From contig NZ_SLUP01000004.1 in assembly GCF_004341235.1 (NCBI RefSeq), positions 124,001-188,000 of the forward strand: a stretch of 64,000 bases of DNA, given 5' to 3'. This DNA comes from Mariniflexile fucanivorans. Lineage in GTDB: Bacteria; Bacteroidota; Bacteroidia; Flavobacteriales; Flavobacteriaceae. The notes beneath the pieces are model-generated. The model did no database searches. It was not told the DNA's origin and was given only the letters and a program-made list of their open reading frames with translations. The position numbers and the translations under genes are program-made. Of the stretch, positions 42,346 to 51,625 are shown one piece after another (within the stretch, counting starts at the first letter, position 1; every line of letters starts with the position of its first letter).

Positions 42346-43251
42346 ATGAAAGTTTTAATTACAGGAGCGACGGGACTTATTGGGCAAGAGATTGTAAAAC
42401 ACTGTCATACTAAAGGTATTACGGTAAATTATTTAACAACAAGTAAATCTAAAATAAATCAATCTGATAAAACACATGGGTTTTATTGGAACCCCAAACA
42501 ACAAGAAATTGATTTAAATTGTTTTGATGGTGTAGAGGCTATTATTCATTTAGCAGGTGCTACGGTATCAAAACGATGGACTAGTTCATATAAAAAGGAA
42601 ATTATTTCAAGCAGAAAAGAAACTACTCAGCTATTGGTGAGTAGTTTAAAAAAGATTGAACACAAGGTGAAACAAGTTGTTTCAGCAAGTGCTATTGGAA
42701 TATATCCAGATTCATTGATTAATTATTACGATGAAACATTCAAAGATTTCGATAATTCATTTCTAAGTAGTGTCGTACAAATTTGGGAACAGGAGGTTAA
42801 TGCTTTTTCAAATTTAAATATTATAGTTTCTAAAGTCAGAATTGGATTGGTTTTATCCAACAAAGGTGGCGCATTAAAAGAAATGGTTAAACCTGTAAAA
42901 TTTGGGTTGGGAGCTCCTTTTGGAGACGGAAAACAATGGCAATCTTGGATACATATTACCGATTTAGCACAACTATTTTTATACGTGTTAAAGCATCAAT
43001 TACCAGGCGTGTATAATGGGGTGGCGCCAAACCCTGTTACAAACCAAGAGCTAACAAAAACCATTGCTATTACTTTAGATAAACCTTTGTTTTTACCAAA
43101 TATTCCTCGGTTTGTGATGAAACTGGTTTTGGGCGAGATGCATACCTTACTATTTGATAGCCAGCGTGTAAGCAATAAAAAAATAGAAGATAAAGGTTTT
43201 TATTTTGAATACCACCATTTACAACCTGCTTTGGAGGATTTGTTGGGGTAG
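42346..43251 (+). CDS. TIGR01777 family NAD-dependent epimerase
   Basis: A 301-residue extended short-chain dehydrogenase-like protein (YfcH/SulA type). The N-terminal nucleotide motif is MKVLITGATGLIGQEIVKH. The family pieces ATVSKRWTSSYKKEIISSR and VRIGLVLSNKGGALKEM follow. The C-terminal DUF1731 region (PRFVMKLVLGEMHTLLFDSQ) is complete. The substrate is unknown. Confidence 0.93.
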   Translation: MKVLITGATGLIGQEIVKHCHTKGITVNYLTTSKSKINQSDKTHGFYWNPKQQEIDLNCFDGVEAIIHLAGATVSKRWTSSYKKEIISSRKETTQLLVSSLKKIEHKVKQVVSASAIGIYPDSLINYYDETFKDFDNSFLSSVVQIWEQEVNAFSNLNIIVSKVRIGLVLSNKGGALKEMVKPVKFGLGAPFGDGKQWQSWIHITDLAQLFLYVLKHQLPGVYNGVAPNPVTNQELTKTIAITLDKPLFLPNIPRFVMKLVLGEMHTLLFDSQRVSNKKIEDKGFYFEYHHLQPALEDLLG

Positions 43252-43415
43252 TTTGCGGATGGGTTTGAATTAAGCCTTGCATGTCCTTGTTGCGCGATAA
43301 ATAGTTTTTATGATCGTTTATTGAACGCATTGATTATTACGAATTCGTGTGGCTAAAAATTAGTAAAGAAGTTTATTAATCTACTTCTATGCTTTGAACA
43401 TTATTTAGTGCATAG

Positions 43416-43739
43416 TTACTTTAGTTTGGGTGGGTTTTTTATTGCTTCTTTCACAACTGGGGCAATTGTATCCTTATTGATTTTGTTCTTTTTGCAATAG
43501 TCACTTTGCAGCCAATACTCAAGAAGTTTGGCTCCTTTACTAGCATTACAAGACATACAGCAAATAGAAATATTATCTATTCCATTTATTCTAATGTCGT
43601 TAATAATATGTTCCCATGTCGGCTTAGATTTTCGAGATTCATTATTTATAGTGAATTTAATACTACAGTAAACGCAATTTTTATCCCTTTCTTTTACAAA
43701 ATTTTCTACGTCTTTGGGAATGCCCCATCTATTTGCCAT
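43416..43739 (-). CDS. HNH endonuclease
   Basis: A 107-residue nuclease of the HNH fold. The metal-binding and catalytic set is complete: CVYC, the His in TWEHIIND, the Asn and second cysteine pair in NISICCMSCNASKGAK. It starts 8 bases after the mrr-like gene on the same strand, so the two form an operon. A joint role in defence against foreign DNA is likely but inferred. Confidence 0.9.
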   Translation of the reverse strand: MANRWGIPKDVENFVKERDKNCVYCSIKFTINNESRKSKPTWEHIINDIRINGIDNISICCMSCNASKGAKLLEYWLQSDYCKKNKINKDTIAPVVKEAIKNPPKLK

Positions 43740-43747
43740 TGTATATA

Positions 43748-44629
43748 TTATTCTCCGTCAAAGAAATCATTATCAAGTTCTTTAACTTCATAAACAGTTT
43801 TAATTTGAACTCCGACATTGTATTGGTGCAATAAATCGACCAGTTTTATGCCATCAATTAAAATTATTGTATGGTGGGCATCATTTGCTTTTTTAATAGC
43901 GCCTATATCAAAACTGGTGGTAGTGACGAATACACCTTTTTGAGTGTCTCCACTCATTGCACCGATAAAATTTCGAATATCCTTTTCGCGAACTTTGTTC
44001 TCGCCATACCTTTTCGCTTGTATGTAAATTTTGTCCAAACCTAGTTTGTCTTCATTAATAATTCCATCAATTCCGCCATCACCAGTTTTTGAAGTTTCTA
44101 CAAAGTCCCCATATCCCATTTTTTTTAGAAGAATGAGTATAACTTTTTCAAAGTAAAAAGGATCAATAGTCTTAAGTTTTTCAAGTAATTCGTCTTTGAC
44201 TTGAATATCTATCGAATAGAATCCTTCGTCTATTAGATCTTGTGGTGAAGCATTTGATATTTTTAAAGGTGTTGAATCATTTTTCGGACTTTCTTCATTA
44301 TAGAATTCTAAAAAACTTCCAGAATTTTCAACCTGACTCAATGTTAATTTTGTTGAACTATGTTTTTTACCTTTTTCAGTAATTTGAACATATCCTCTTT
44401 TTGGGAATTCTATATATCCTCCCTTTTTCAGATAAGATTTACCCCAAGCAATTCTATTAATTATCAGAATGTCACCGCTCTTTGTTTTTTCTTCAAGTTG
44501 TTCTTTTGACAGTCCTGAATAAAATTGATCAATAACCTTTTTATACATGTCTCTTGTTTGGAGTGTTTCGCCATTTTCTAAGACATTCAATATTGGCATA
44601 AAGGTTTCGTGAAATTTTGGAATTTCCAT
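43748..44629 (-). CDS. mrr: Mrr-type restriction endonuclease
   Basis: A 293-residue type IV-like restriction protein. The N-terminal winged-helix Mrr_N domain (about 5-95) shows IAWGKSYLKKGGYIEFPKRG. The Mrr catalytic domain (about 150-285) carries the PD-(D/E)xK site: FVETSKTGDGGIDGI, then IYIQAKRYG (QxK), then GVFVTTTSFD. Mrr enzymes cut DNA with foreign methylation and need no companion methylase; none is present. The ATG at 44629 is chosen since 42 upstream bases code for a non-family extension. It leads the mrr-HNH pair. Confidence 0.92.
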   Translation of the reverse strand: MEIPKFHETFMPILNVLENGETLQTRDMYKKVIDQFYSGLSKEQLEEKTKSGDILIINRIAWGKSYLKKGGYIEFPKRGYVQITEKGKKHSSTKLTLSQVENSGSFLEFYNEESPKNDSTPLKISNASPQDLIDEGFYSIDIQVKDELLEKLKTIDPFYFEKVILILLKKMGYGDFVETSKTGDGGIDGIINEDKLGLDKIYIQAKRYGENKVREKDIRNFIGAMSGDTQKGVFVTTTSFDIGAIKKANDAHHTIILIDGIKLVDLLHQYNVGVQIKTVYEVKELDNDFFDGE

Positions 44630-44793
44630 TAGGATATTTTTGATTATGTGCAACACAAAGATATAGTTCACTTCAATTAACTATATCAACTGTAAAACAA
44701 ATTTATCATTTATTTCCCACAAATTCAACATCCAAAAATCAAAAAACACAAAAATATTTTGATGACATTATGACATTTTCACAATAATGGCAG

Positions 44794-44801
44794 TACTTTT
44801 G
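44794..44801 (+). promoter_or_regulatory. Promoter region of grpE-dnaJ
   Basis: TACTTTTG fits TAnnTTTG. Just upstream is a repeat TGACATTATGACATT and an inverted pair CATTAT/ATAATG (44766-44789), which could be an operator for heat-shock control. No CIRCE sequence was seen. Confidence 0.5.
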
Positions 44802-44841
44802 CCAACCAAATTAAGTATTTATATAAAATTAAGATACAGCA

Positions 44842-45393
44842 ATGAGTAAAAAGGATAAAGCAAACGATATAGAAAAGGAGCAACTAGATGCTGTTCAAAA
44901 TGAAATGGCTGAAGTTGAAGAGCAAGTTGTTGAAGAACAAACGGTTGAAGAGAAACTTCAAAGTGAATTAAAGCAAGAAAAAGACAAGTTTTTACGTTTA
45001 TTTGCTGAGTTTGAAAATTATAAACGTCGTACTTCAAAAGAACGTATCGAGTTGTTTTCAACAGCAAGTGAAGATGTTATGAAAAACTTACTGCCAGTTT
45101 TGGACGATTTTGAACGCGCATTAAGTCATATTGACGACGATAAAGAAGCTGAAGCGCTGCGTAAAGGCGTGTTATTAATTTACAATAAATTGGTAGGTAC
45201 TTTAGAGCAAAAAGGACTTAAAGTGGTGGCTGTTGAAAAAGGCGAAGCATTTAATGCCGATAACCACGAAGCTATTACACAAATACCAGCACCAACACCC
45301 AATTTAAAAGGAAAAGTTATAGATGTAGTCGAAAAAGGGTATAAACTGGGCGAAAAAGTAATTCGTTTTCCTAAAGTAGTAATAGGACAATAA
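44842..45393 (+). CDS. grpE: Nucleotide exchange factor GrpE
   Basis: GrpE releases ADP from DnaK in the heat-shock folding cycle. The 183 residues have an acidic coiled-coil N-terminus, then FAEFENYKRRTSKERIELF and the C-terminal domain with VLDDFERAL and EAITQIPAPTPNLKGKVIDV. It is followed by dnaJ after 48 bases. dnaK is not in this window. Confidence 0.96.
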   Translation: MSKKDKANDIEKEQLDAVQNEMAEVEEQVVEEQTVEEKLQSELKQEKDKFLRLFAEFENYKRRTSKERIELFSTASEDVMKNLLPVLDDFERALSHIDDDKEAEALRKGVLLIYNKLVGTLEQKGLKVVAVEKGEAFNADNHEAITQIPAPTPNLKGKVIDVVEKGYKLGEKVIRFPKVVIGQ

Positions 45394-45441
45394 ATATTAA
45401 TTTAAAAAAGTCCTTCCTTTGGAAAGGATTTAGGATAGAAT

Positions 45442-46560
45442 ATGGCTAAAAAAGATTATTACGACGTATTAGGTATTAGTAAAAGCGCTAGTGCTGCCGA
45501 AATAAAGAAAGCGTACAGAAAAAAGGCAATAGAACATCATCCAGATAAAAATCCTGATGATAAAGGAGCTGAAGCTAAATTTAAAGAAGCAGCTGAAGCT
45601 TATGAAGTTTTAAGCGACGAAAACAAAAAAGCACGTTACGACCAATACGGGCATCAAGCCTTTGAAAATGGCGGTGGCTTTGGCGGCGGTGGCATGAATA
45701 TGGATGACATATTCAGTCAGTTTGGTGATATTTTTGGCGGTGGCGGCTTTGGTGGCGGCTTTTCTGGTTTTGGCGGTGGCGGTGGTCAACGCAGGGTTAA
45801 AGGGAGTAATTTGCGTATTCGAGTAAAACTTACTTTAGAGGAAATTGCCAATGGTGTCGAGAAAAAAATAAAAGTAAAGCGTAAAGTTCAAGCGCCAGGA
45901 ACTACCTATAAAACCTGTACAACCTGCCATGGTTCTGGGCAAGTAACCCGTATTGCCAATACTATTTTAGGAAGAATGCAAACATCGGCACCTTGTAATG
46001 TGTGTGGTGGAGCAGGACAAATTATAGATAAAAAACCTGCCGATGCCGATGCACAAGGGTTAAAAGTTTCAGAAGAAACCGTTTCTATAAAAATACCAGC
46101 AGGTGTGGTTGATGGGATGCAACTTAAAGTGTCTGGAAAAGGAAATGAAGCTCCAGGAAATGGTATTTCAGGCGATATTATTGTTGTTATAGAAGAAGAA
46201 CAACACGAAAAACTGCAACGTGAAGGCGATAATTTACATTACGATTTGTATATAAGCTATTCGGATGCTGTTTTAGGAACTTCAAAAGAAATTGATACCG
46301 TTACAGGAAAAGTGCGTATAAAAGTAGAAGCTGGTGTGCAATCTGGTAAAATTTTACGTTTACGCGGAAAAGGAATACCGAGTATAAATGGTTATGGAAG
46401 AGGGGATTTATTAGTGCATGTGAATGTGTGGACACCAAAAACGTTAAACAAACAACAGCGTGAGTTTTTCGAATCGATGCAAGAAGATGAGCACTTTATG
46501 CCAAAACCAGATAGTTCAGACAAATCGTTTTTTGAAAAAGTAAAAGACATGTTTTCATAA
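45442..46560 (+). CDS. dnaJ: Chaperone DnaJ
   Basis: DnaJ delivers unfolded proteins to DnaK and stimulates its ATPase. The J domain (residues 4-68) holds the HPD motif in [13 protein letters not shown] Gly/Phe-rich region (about 75-115) follows. Only two of the usual four zinc motifs are present, CTTCHGSG and CNVCGGAG, about 30 residues apart. The substrate-binding C-terminal domains ([20 protein letters not shown] and on) are complete. The length of 372 is normal. It is in an operon with grpE. Confidence 0.96.
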   Translation: MAKKDYYDVLGISKSASAAEIKKAYRKKAIEHHPDKNPDDKGAEAKFKEAAEAYEVLSDENKKARYDQYGHQAFENGGGFGGGGMNMDDIFSQFGDIFGGGGFGGGFSGFGGGGGQRRVKGSNLRIRVKLTLEEIANGVEKKIKVKRKVQAPGTTYKTCTTCHGSGQVTRIANTILGRMQTSAPCNVCGGAGQIIDKKPADADAQGLKVSEETVSIKIPAGVVDGMQLKVSGKGNEAPGNGISGDIIVVIEEEQHEKLQREGDNLHYDLYISYSDAVLGTSKEIDTVTGKVRIKVEAGVQSGKILRLRGKGIPSINGYGRGDLLVHVNVWTPKTLNKQQREFFESMQEDEHFMPKPDSSDKSFFEKVKDMFS

Positions 46561-47040
46561 TATTATGAATAAAAGAAAAAACCACATTGTATCTATTAAT
46601 TTTTTAAAAGTCCTGTTTAGTTTTTGGGTTTTTTAGAAAAAAAAGACATATATTTGGTTTATCACTAATTTATGTTAGTGGTATTTTTCTTTTTCATAGC
46701 AATTTTTTTCCCATCCTTAATCTTTTTTAAGGGTGGGTTTTGTTTTTAAGCAAATTCCAAAAGGTTTTTTATTATAATTGACTTATAGTATACGAATATT
46801 TTTTGTTTGAAAAGACCTTATTTAAATGTCTCGTTCATATATTAATAAAATTTGATCAATTAATTAGCTTTGCCACTTTGCCACTTTACTAGATAACATT
46901 TTTTGGTATTCATGTCAAACAAAAAACATACGTGTATTCGTGGCGACTTCAAAAGATATATTCATAAATTAAATATAATTCTTTAACATCTCGTACAACA
47001 TTTAATATATTTACAAACTACAAGTTTATAAAAAGCATAA
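46561..47040. other. Gap between dnaJ and the ABC transporter
   Basis: No gene was found. It holds a small hairpin CACTAA/TTAGTG with a T-rich tail near 46663-46690, a terminator-like hairpin at 46710-46737, and AT-rich sequence with no further structure seen. Confidence 0.5.
46710..46745 (+). terminator. Terminator-like hairpin downstream of dnaJ
   Basis: CCCATCCTTAA (46710-46720) pairs with TTAAGGGTGGG (46727-46737), followed by a T-rich tail. It lies about 150 bases after dnaJ. Confidence 0.6.
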
Positions 47041-47967
47041 ATGAATAACTTATTGGAAGTTAACCAAGTTTCTAAAAATTTCGGAAACTTTAAAGCTCTT
47101 AACAATGCATCTATTTCCGTTCCTAAAGGCAGTATTTTTGGACTGTTAGGGCCCAATGGCGCAGGGAAAACAACCTTAATACGTATTATAAATCAAATTA
47201 CCATGCCAGATTCTGGTACGGTGCATTTAGATGGTACATTGCTAAACGCATCTCATATTAAAGATATTGGCTATTTGCCAGAAGAACGTGGTTTGTATAA
47301 ATCGATGAAGGTGGGAGAACAAGCCTTATATTTAGCACAATTAAAAGGATTAAGTAAAGCGGAAGCAAAAGAACGCTTAACATATTGGTTCGAGCGTTTA
47401 GAAATTGGCGATTGGTGGAACAAAAAAATACAAGAACTATCAAAAGGAATGGCGCAAAAAATACAGTTTGTTGTAACGGTATTGCATCAACCTAAATTGT
47501 TGATTTTTGATGAGCCTTTTTCTGGTTTCGACCCCATAAATGCCAATTTAATTAAAGATGAAATTTTGCGTTTGCGTGAAGATGGTGCTACGGTTATTTT
47601 TTCAACCCACCGAATGGAATCGGTTGAAGAGTTGTGCGACGATATTGCTTTAATTCATAAATCGAACAAAATACTAGAAGGTAAATTGGTTGATATAAAG
47701 CGACAGTACAAAATTAATACCTTTGAAGTTGGAATTCATTCTAACAATAAGGAGGCTTTAAAAGCAGATTTATCACAAAAATTCGATGTCTCGTTAGCTC
47801 ATTTTAAAACTTTGGAAAACGACTTAAAACTAAGCATTAAACTTAAAGAAGGCGATAAACCAAACGATTTATTAAGTTATTTAACTACCAAAGGTGAAGT
47901 AACTCATTTTGTAGAATTAATACCTAGCGTAAACGATATTTTTATTCAAACCATAAAGAATAATTAA
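47041..47967 (+). CDS. ABC transporter ATP-binding protein (NatA-like)
   Basis: The ATPase subunit of an exporter, 308 residues. Walker A is GPNGAGKTT (residues 37-45), the signature is ELSKGMAQKIQF (SKGM in place of SGGQ), and Walker B is LLIFDEPFSGFDP. A C-terminal extension of about 90 residues is typical of the NatA/CcmA type. The permease gene follows after 73 bases. The substrate is unknown; NatAB exports sodium. Confidence 0.9.
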   Translation: MNNLLEVNQVSKNFGNFKALNNASISVPKGSIFGLLGPNGAGKTTLIRIINQITMPDSGTVHLDGTLLNASHIKDIGYLPEERGLYKSMKVGEQALYLAQLKGLSKAEAKERLTYWFERLEIGDWWNKKIQELSKGMAQKIQFVVTVLHQPKLLIFDEPFSGFDPINANLIKDEILRLREDGATVIFSTHRMESVEELCDDIALIHKSNKILEGKLVDIKRQYKINTFEVGIHSNNKEALKADLSQKFDVSLAHFKTLENDLKLSIKLKEGDKPNDLLSYLTTKGEVTHFVELIPSVNDIFIQTIKNN

Positions 47968-48040
47968 CAATTAACAATTGATAATTAAAAAATGAGTAAT
48001 CGTTAAGACCCAACAACTATAACCAAAAACCCAGCAACTA

Positions 48041-49354
48041 ATGAACCATTTGCCACTTATAATTAAACGTGAATATTTAACAAAAGTTAGAAACAAATCG
48101 TTTATAGTGATGACTATTTTAAGTCCAATTATCATGATTGTACTAATTTCGGTGGTTGCCTACCTTTCAGAATTAAACAACGATAAAGTTAGAACTATTA
48201 CTGTTTTAGATGCATCTGGTTTGGTTAAAGATGTTTTTGAGAATACTAACAAAACCAAATATAATTTTTTAGAAAATATGTCTTTAAACGACGCTAAAAA
48301 ATTAGTAAAAGAAACAAATTCTGCGGGGTTACTTTATGTTGATAAGTTTGAAACTATTGAGGATATTTCAAATCATATTAAGTTTTATTCAGAAGACTCA
48401 CCATCCTTAACTTTAATTTCAGATTTAGAAACTAAACTTGAAAATAAACTAACCAATTTAAAATTACAAAAAGAAGGTATAGATTTAGAAACCATTAGAG
48501 CATCCAATGTTCTCATCAACATAGCACAAGAAAGTTTTGAAGGAGAAGAAATATCGAAAATTGATAATTTCGCCAAATTAGGCTTTGGTATTGCTGCTGG
48601 GTATTTGCTTTTTATGTTCATAATAATTTATGGAAATATGATTATGCGCAGTGTTATTGAAGAAAAAACAAGTAGAATTATTGAAATTATTATTTCATCT
48701 GTAAAACCAGTGCAGCTTTTGTTGGGTAAAATTATAGGCACTTCATTAGTTGGTCTTACACAATTTATAATATGGTTGGTTTTTGGAGGTCTTTTAATGA
48801 CGGTGGTTTCACTAGTATTGGGAGTCAATTTTTCTAATTCAGGAATCCCGCAACAGGAAATAATGCAAATGAGTTCTGGAGGTTCAGACTTTAATTTTTA
48901 TTTTGAATCTTTTAGATTGGCTTTAGTAAGTTTACCTTTAATGAACCTTATTGTGGCATTCATTTTGTTTTTTATATGCGGATATCTTCTATATAGTTCG
49001 CTATATGCAGCTATAGGTGCTGCGGTAGATAGCGAAACCGATACGCAACAATTCATTTTGCCAATTATAATGCCTTTAATGCTAGCGGTTTATATTGGTA
49101 TTTTTACGGTTATTGAGGATCCTCATGGAACCATTTCAACAGTGTTTTCATTTATACCGTTCACATCTCCGGTAGTGATGTTAATGCGCATTCCCTTTGG
49201 TGTGCCTTTATGGCAACAATTGGTGTCGTTATTCATATTAATTGCTACCTTTATGTTTGCAGTATGGTTTGCGGCTAAAATATATCGTGTTGGTATTTTA
49301 ATGTATGGTAAAAAACCAACTTACAAAGAGTTGATAAAATGGATGAAATATTAA
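48041..49354 (+). CDS. ABC transporter permease (NatB/ABC-2 type 3)
   Basis: A 437-residue membrane subunit. The first helix (IVMTILSPIIMIVLISVVAY) is followed by a large extracytoplasmic domain (about 45-180), then five further helices. The conserved segment IIEIIISSVKPVQLLLGKII is the cytoplasmic coupling helix of the ABC-2 family. It pairs with the ATPase gene before it. The MscS gene starts two bases after its stop, so the three genes are probably one operon. Confidence 0.88.
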   Translation: MNHLPLIIKREYLTKVRNKSFIVMTILSPIIMIVLISVVAYLSELNNDKVRTITVLDASGLVKDVFENTNKTKYNFLENMSLNDAKKLVKETNSAGLLYVDKFETIEDISNHIKFYSEDSPSLTLISDLETKLENKLTNLKLQKEGIDLETIRASNVLINIAQESFEGEEISKIDNFAKLGFGIAAGYLLFMFIIIYGNMIMRSVIEEKTSRIIEIIISSVKPVQLLLGKIIGTSLVGLTQFIIWLVFGGLLMTVVSLVLGVNFSNSGIPQQEIMQMSSGGSDFNFYFESFRLALVSLPLMNLIVAFILFFICGYLLYSSLYAAIGAAVDSETDTQQFILPIIMPLMLAVYIGIFTVIEDPHGTISTVFSFIPFTSPVVMLMRIPFGVPLWQQLVSLFILIATFMFAVWFAAKIYRVGILMYGKKPTYKELIKWMKY

Positions 49355-49355
49355 A

Positions 49356-50294
49356 ATGGTTCAAGAATTAAATAAAATAGAAAAAGTAGTCGAATCTAGT
49401 TCCGTTTGGAAGGATGTTTTAACATTCCTTAATCAACATGTCGATTTTACTAAAGATATCAGTATTTCCGTAAAAGATGTATTGATTATTATAACAGTTA
49501 TTTTCGTAACCACCTTGGTATTAAGATTTGTTTTAAAAATTATTACAAGGAAACTCCCAGAAGATGATAAAGGTAAGTTTAATGTGGTGTTTGGCTATTT
49601 CAGGTGGTTGGTATATCTGCTTATTTTACTTATCACGCTTAACGGTGTAGGTGTAGATGTAACAGCCGTTTTTGCTGCGTCGGCGGCATTAATGATAGGT
49701 ATTGGTTTGGCGCTTCAAACACTGTTTCAAGATATTATATCGGGTGTTTTTATTTTGGTAGATCAAACGGTGCATGTGGGTGATATTATTGAAATTGATG
49801 GAAAAATAGGAAGGGTTGAAGAAATCAAGTTGCGAACTACAAGAGCCGTGACCATAGATAATAAAGTATTAATAATTCCAAACCATTTGTATTTAGAGAA
49901 CAGTTTGTACAATTGGACACAAAATGGCTCGGATACCAGAGAAAGTGTCGAAGTGGGCGTAGCCTATGGAAGCGATGTGCAATTGGTTAAAAAGTTGTTG
50001 ATACAAGCGGCAACTTCAATTCCTGAAGTTTTATACAAAGAAGATATAGCAGTGCGATTCACAAATTTTGGTGAAAGTTCGTTAGATTTTAAAGTTGTTT
50101 TTACCATACACGATAGTTTTAATGCCAATGCCATTAGAAGTGAAGTTCGATTTGAAATAGATAAATTATTTAGAGAAAATAATATTAGTATTCCGTTTCC
50201 GCAACGCGATATTAATATTATTCAAAAACCAAATCAAAGTGTTAGTTTAAGATTAGTACAATCTGAATTTAATACCAATTTAAGTAAAGATTAA
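49356..50294 (+). CDS. MscS family mechanosensitive ion channel
   Basis: A 312-residue channel with three or four N-terminal helices. The pore helix region is VTAVFAASAALMIGIGLALQ, then TLFQDIISGVFILVDQTVHV, followed by the beta domain (GDIIEIDGKIGRVEEIKLRT and IPNHLYLENSLYNWT). Such channels release solutes during osmotic downshock. It lies between the ABC permease and the sigma-54-type regulator with very small gaps. Confidence 0.92.
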   Translation: MVQELNKIEKVVESSSVWKDVLTFLNQHVDFTKDISISVKDVLIIITVIFVTTLVLRFVLKIITRKLPEDDKGKFNVVFGYFRWLVYLLILLITLNGVGVDVTAVFAASAALMIGIGLALQTLFQDIISGVFILVDQTVHVGDIIEIDGKIGRVEEIKLRTTRAVTIDNKVLIIPNHLYLENSLYNWTQNGSDTRESVEVGVAYGSDVQLVKKLLIQAATSIPEVLYKEDIAVRFTNFGESSLDFKVVFTIHDSFNANAIRSEVRFEIDKLFRENNISIPFPQRDINIIQKPNQSVSLRLVQSEFNTNLSKD

Positions 50295-50306
50295 ATAAAA
50301 AAGCAA

Positions 50307-51470
50307 ATGCCAAAAATTTTAATAATTGAAGACGAAGCAGCCATAAGACGTGTGCTTGTTAAAATTCTTTCAGAAGAAAACGAATCGTACCAAGTAGAAG
50401 AAGCCGAAGATGGATTGGTTGGTATTGGAAAAATAAAGAACGACGACTACGATTTAGTTCTTTGCGATATAAAAATGCCAAAAATGGATGGTGTAGAGGT
50501 GTTGGAAGCTACCAAGAAAATAAAACCGGAAATCCCAATGGTGATGATTTCTGGCCATGGTGATTTAGATACCGCAGTAAATACCATGCGTTTGGGAGCG
50601 TTTGATTATATATCGAAACCGCCCGATTTAAACCGACTTTTAAACACCGTTAGAAATGCATTAGATAAAAAAGAACTGGTTGTTGAAAATAAATTGCTTA
50701 AAAAGAAAGTGAGCAAAAATTTTGAAATGATTGGTGAAAGTGATGCTATTTCGCATATAAAAGATATTATTGAAAAAGTAGCCCAAACCGATGCTAGAGT
50801 ACTCATTACAGGTCCCAACGGAACAGGAAAAGAGTTGGTAGCACATTGGTTACACCAAAAAAGCGAACGTGCCAATGGCCCCATGATTGAGGTAAACTGT
50901 GCAGCCATACCAAGCGAATTGATAGAAAGTGAACTCTTTGGTCATGTAAAAGGAGCGTTTACAAGTGCTGTAAAGGATAGAGCTGGTAAATTTGAGGCAG
51001 CTAATTCAGGAACTATTTTTTTAGATGAAATAGGCGATATGAGTTTGCCAGCACAAGCAAAAGTACTTCGAGCGTTGCAAGAAAGTCGTATTCAGCGTGT
51101 AGGTAGCGATAAAGACATTAAAGTGAATGTGCGCGTTGTGGCGGCAACCAATAAAGATTTAAAAAAAGAAATTGCAGAAGGTAGGTTTCGTGAGGATTTA
51201 TACCACCGATTAGCCGTTATTTTAATACAAGTGCCTGCGTTAAATGATAGGCGTGATGATATTCCGTTATTGGTGAATCATTTTACCGAAAAAATTGCAG
51301 GCGAACAGGGTACATCGAAAAAAGCATTTTCAGATAAGGCCATTAAATTACTGCAAGATTATGATTGGACAGGCAACATTCGAGAGCTTCGTAATGTAGT
51401 AGAGCGTTTAATTATATTAGGTGGAACCGAAGTAAGCGAACAAGATGTAAAAATGTTTGCTAGTAAATAA
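50307..51470 (+). CDS. Sigma-54-type response regulator lacking a DNA-binding domain
   Basis: A 387-residue protein: receiver domain (1-115, phospho-acceptor Asp54 in LVLCDIKMPKMDG) and AAA+ domain (about 140-370). Walker A is GPNGTGKELVAHWL, the sigma-54 contact loop is GAFTSA, and Walker B is GTIFLDEIGDM. The protein ends at SEQDVKMFASK, so the usual C-terminal Fis-type helix-turn-helix (about 45 residues) is missing. It may act from solution on sigma-54 polymerase. The kinase partner is not adjacent. Confidence 0.92.
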   Translation: MPKILIIEDEAAIRRVLVKILSEENESYQVEEAEDGLVGIGKIKNDDYDLVLCDIKMPKMDGVEVLEATKKIKPEIPMVMISGHGDLDTAVNTMRLGAFDYISKPPDLNRLLNTVRNALDKKELVVENKLLKKKVSKNFEMIGESDAISHIKDIIEKVAQTDARVLITGPNGTGKELVAHWLHQKSERANGPMIEVNCAAIPSELIESELFGHVKGAFTSAVKDRAGKFEAANSGTIFLDEIGDMSLPAQAKVLRALQESRIQRVGSDKDIKVNVRVVAATNKDLKKEIAEGRFREDLYHRLAVILIQVPALNDRRDDIPLLVNHFTEKIAGEQGTSKKAFSDKAIKLLQDYDWTGNIRELRNVVERLIILGGTEVSEQDVKMFASK

Positions 51471-51478
51471 AAAAAATA

Positions 51479-51607
51479 AGGCTTTCTAAAAAGTTAAAAT
51501 AAATCGTCATTACGAACGTAGTGAAGTAATCTGATTATTGATTTTCAATAACTTAATGATCGCTTCGTTTCTTGAAATGACGTAGAACTACACTTTTAGA
51601 TAGCCTC
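51479..51607. repeat. Composite palindromic element B (same shell as A, different core)
   Basis: Outer arms AGGCTTTCTAAAAAGT (51479-51494) and ACTTTTAGATAGCCT (51592-51606) match those of element A (18527-18658). The core differs: CGTCATTACGAACGTAGTGA (from 51505) against CGCTTCGTTTCTTGAAATGA and CG (to 51582), which belongs to the 3784-3871 repeat family. Both A and B lie just after the stop of a + strand gene. Confidence 0.78.
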
Positions 51608-51625
51608 ATTTTAAACCAAATTTTC

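Noticed and set aside
44766-44789. CIRCE heat-shock operator before grpE
   Set aside because: The inverted pair CATTAT/ATAATG does not match the TTAGCACTC-N9-GAGTGCTAA consensus.
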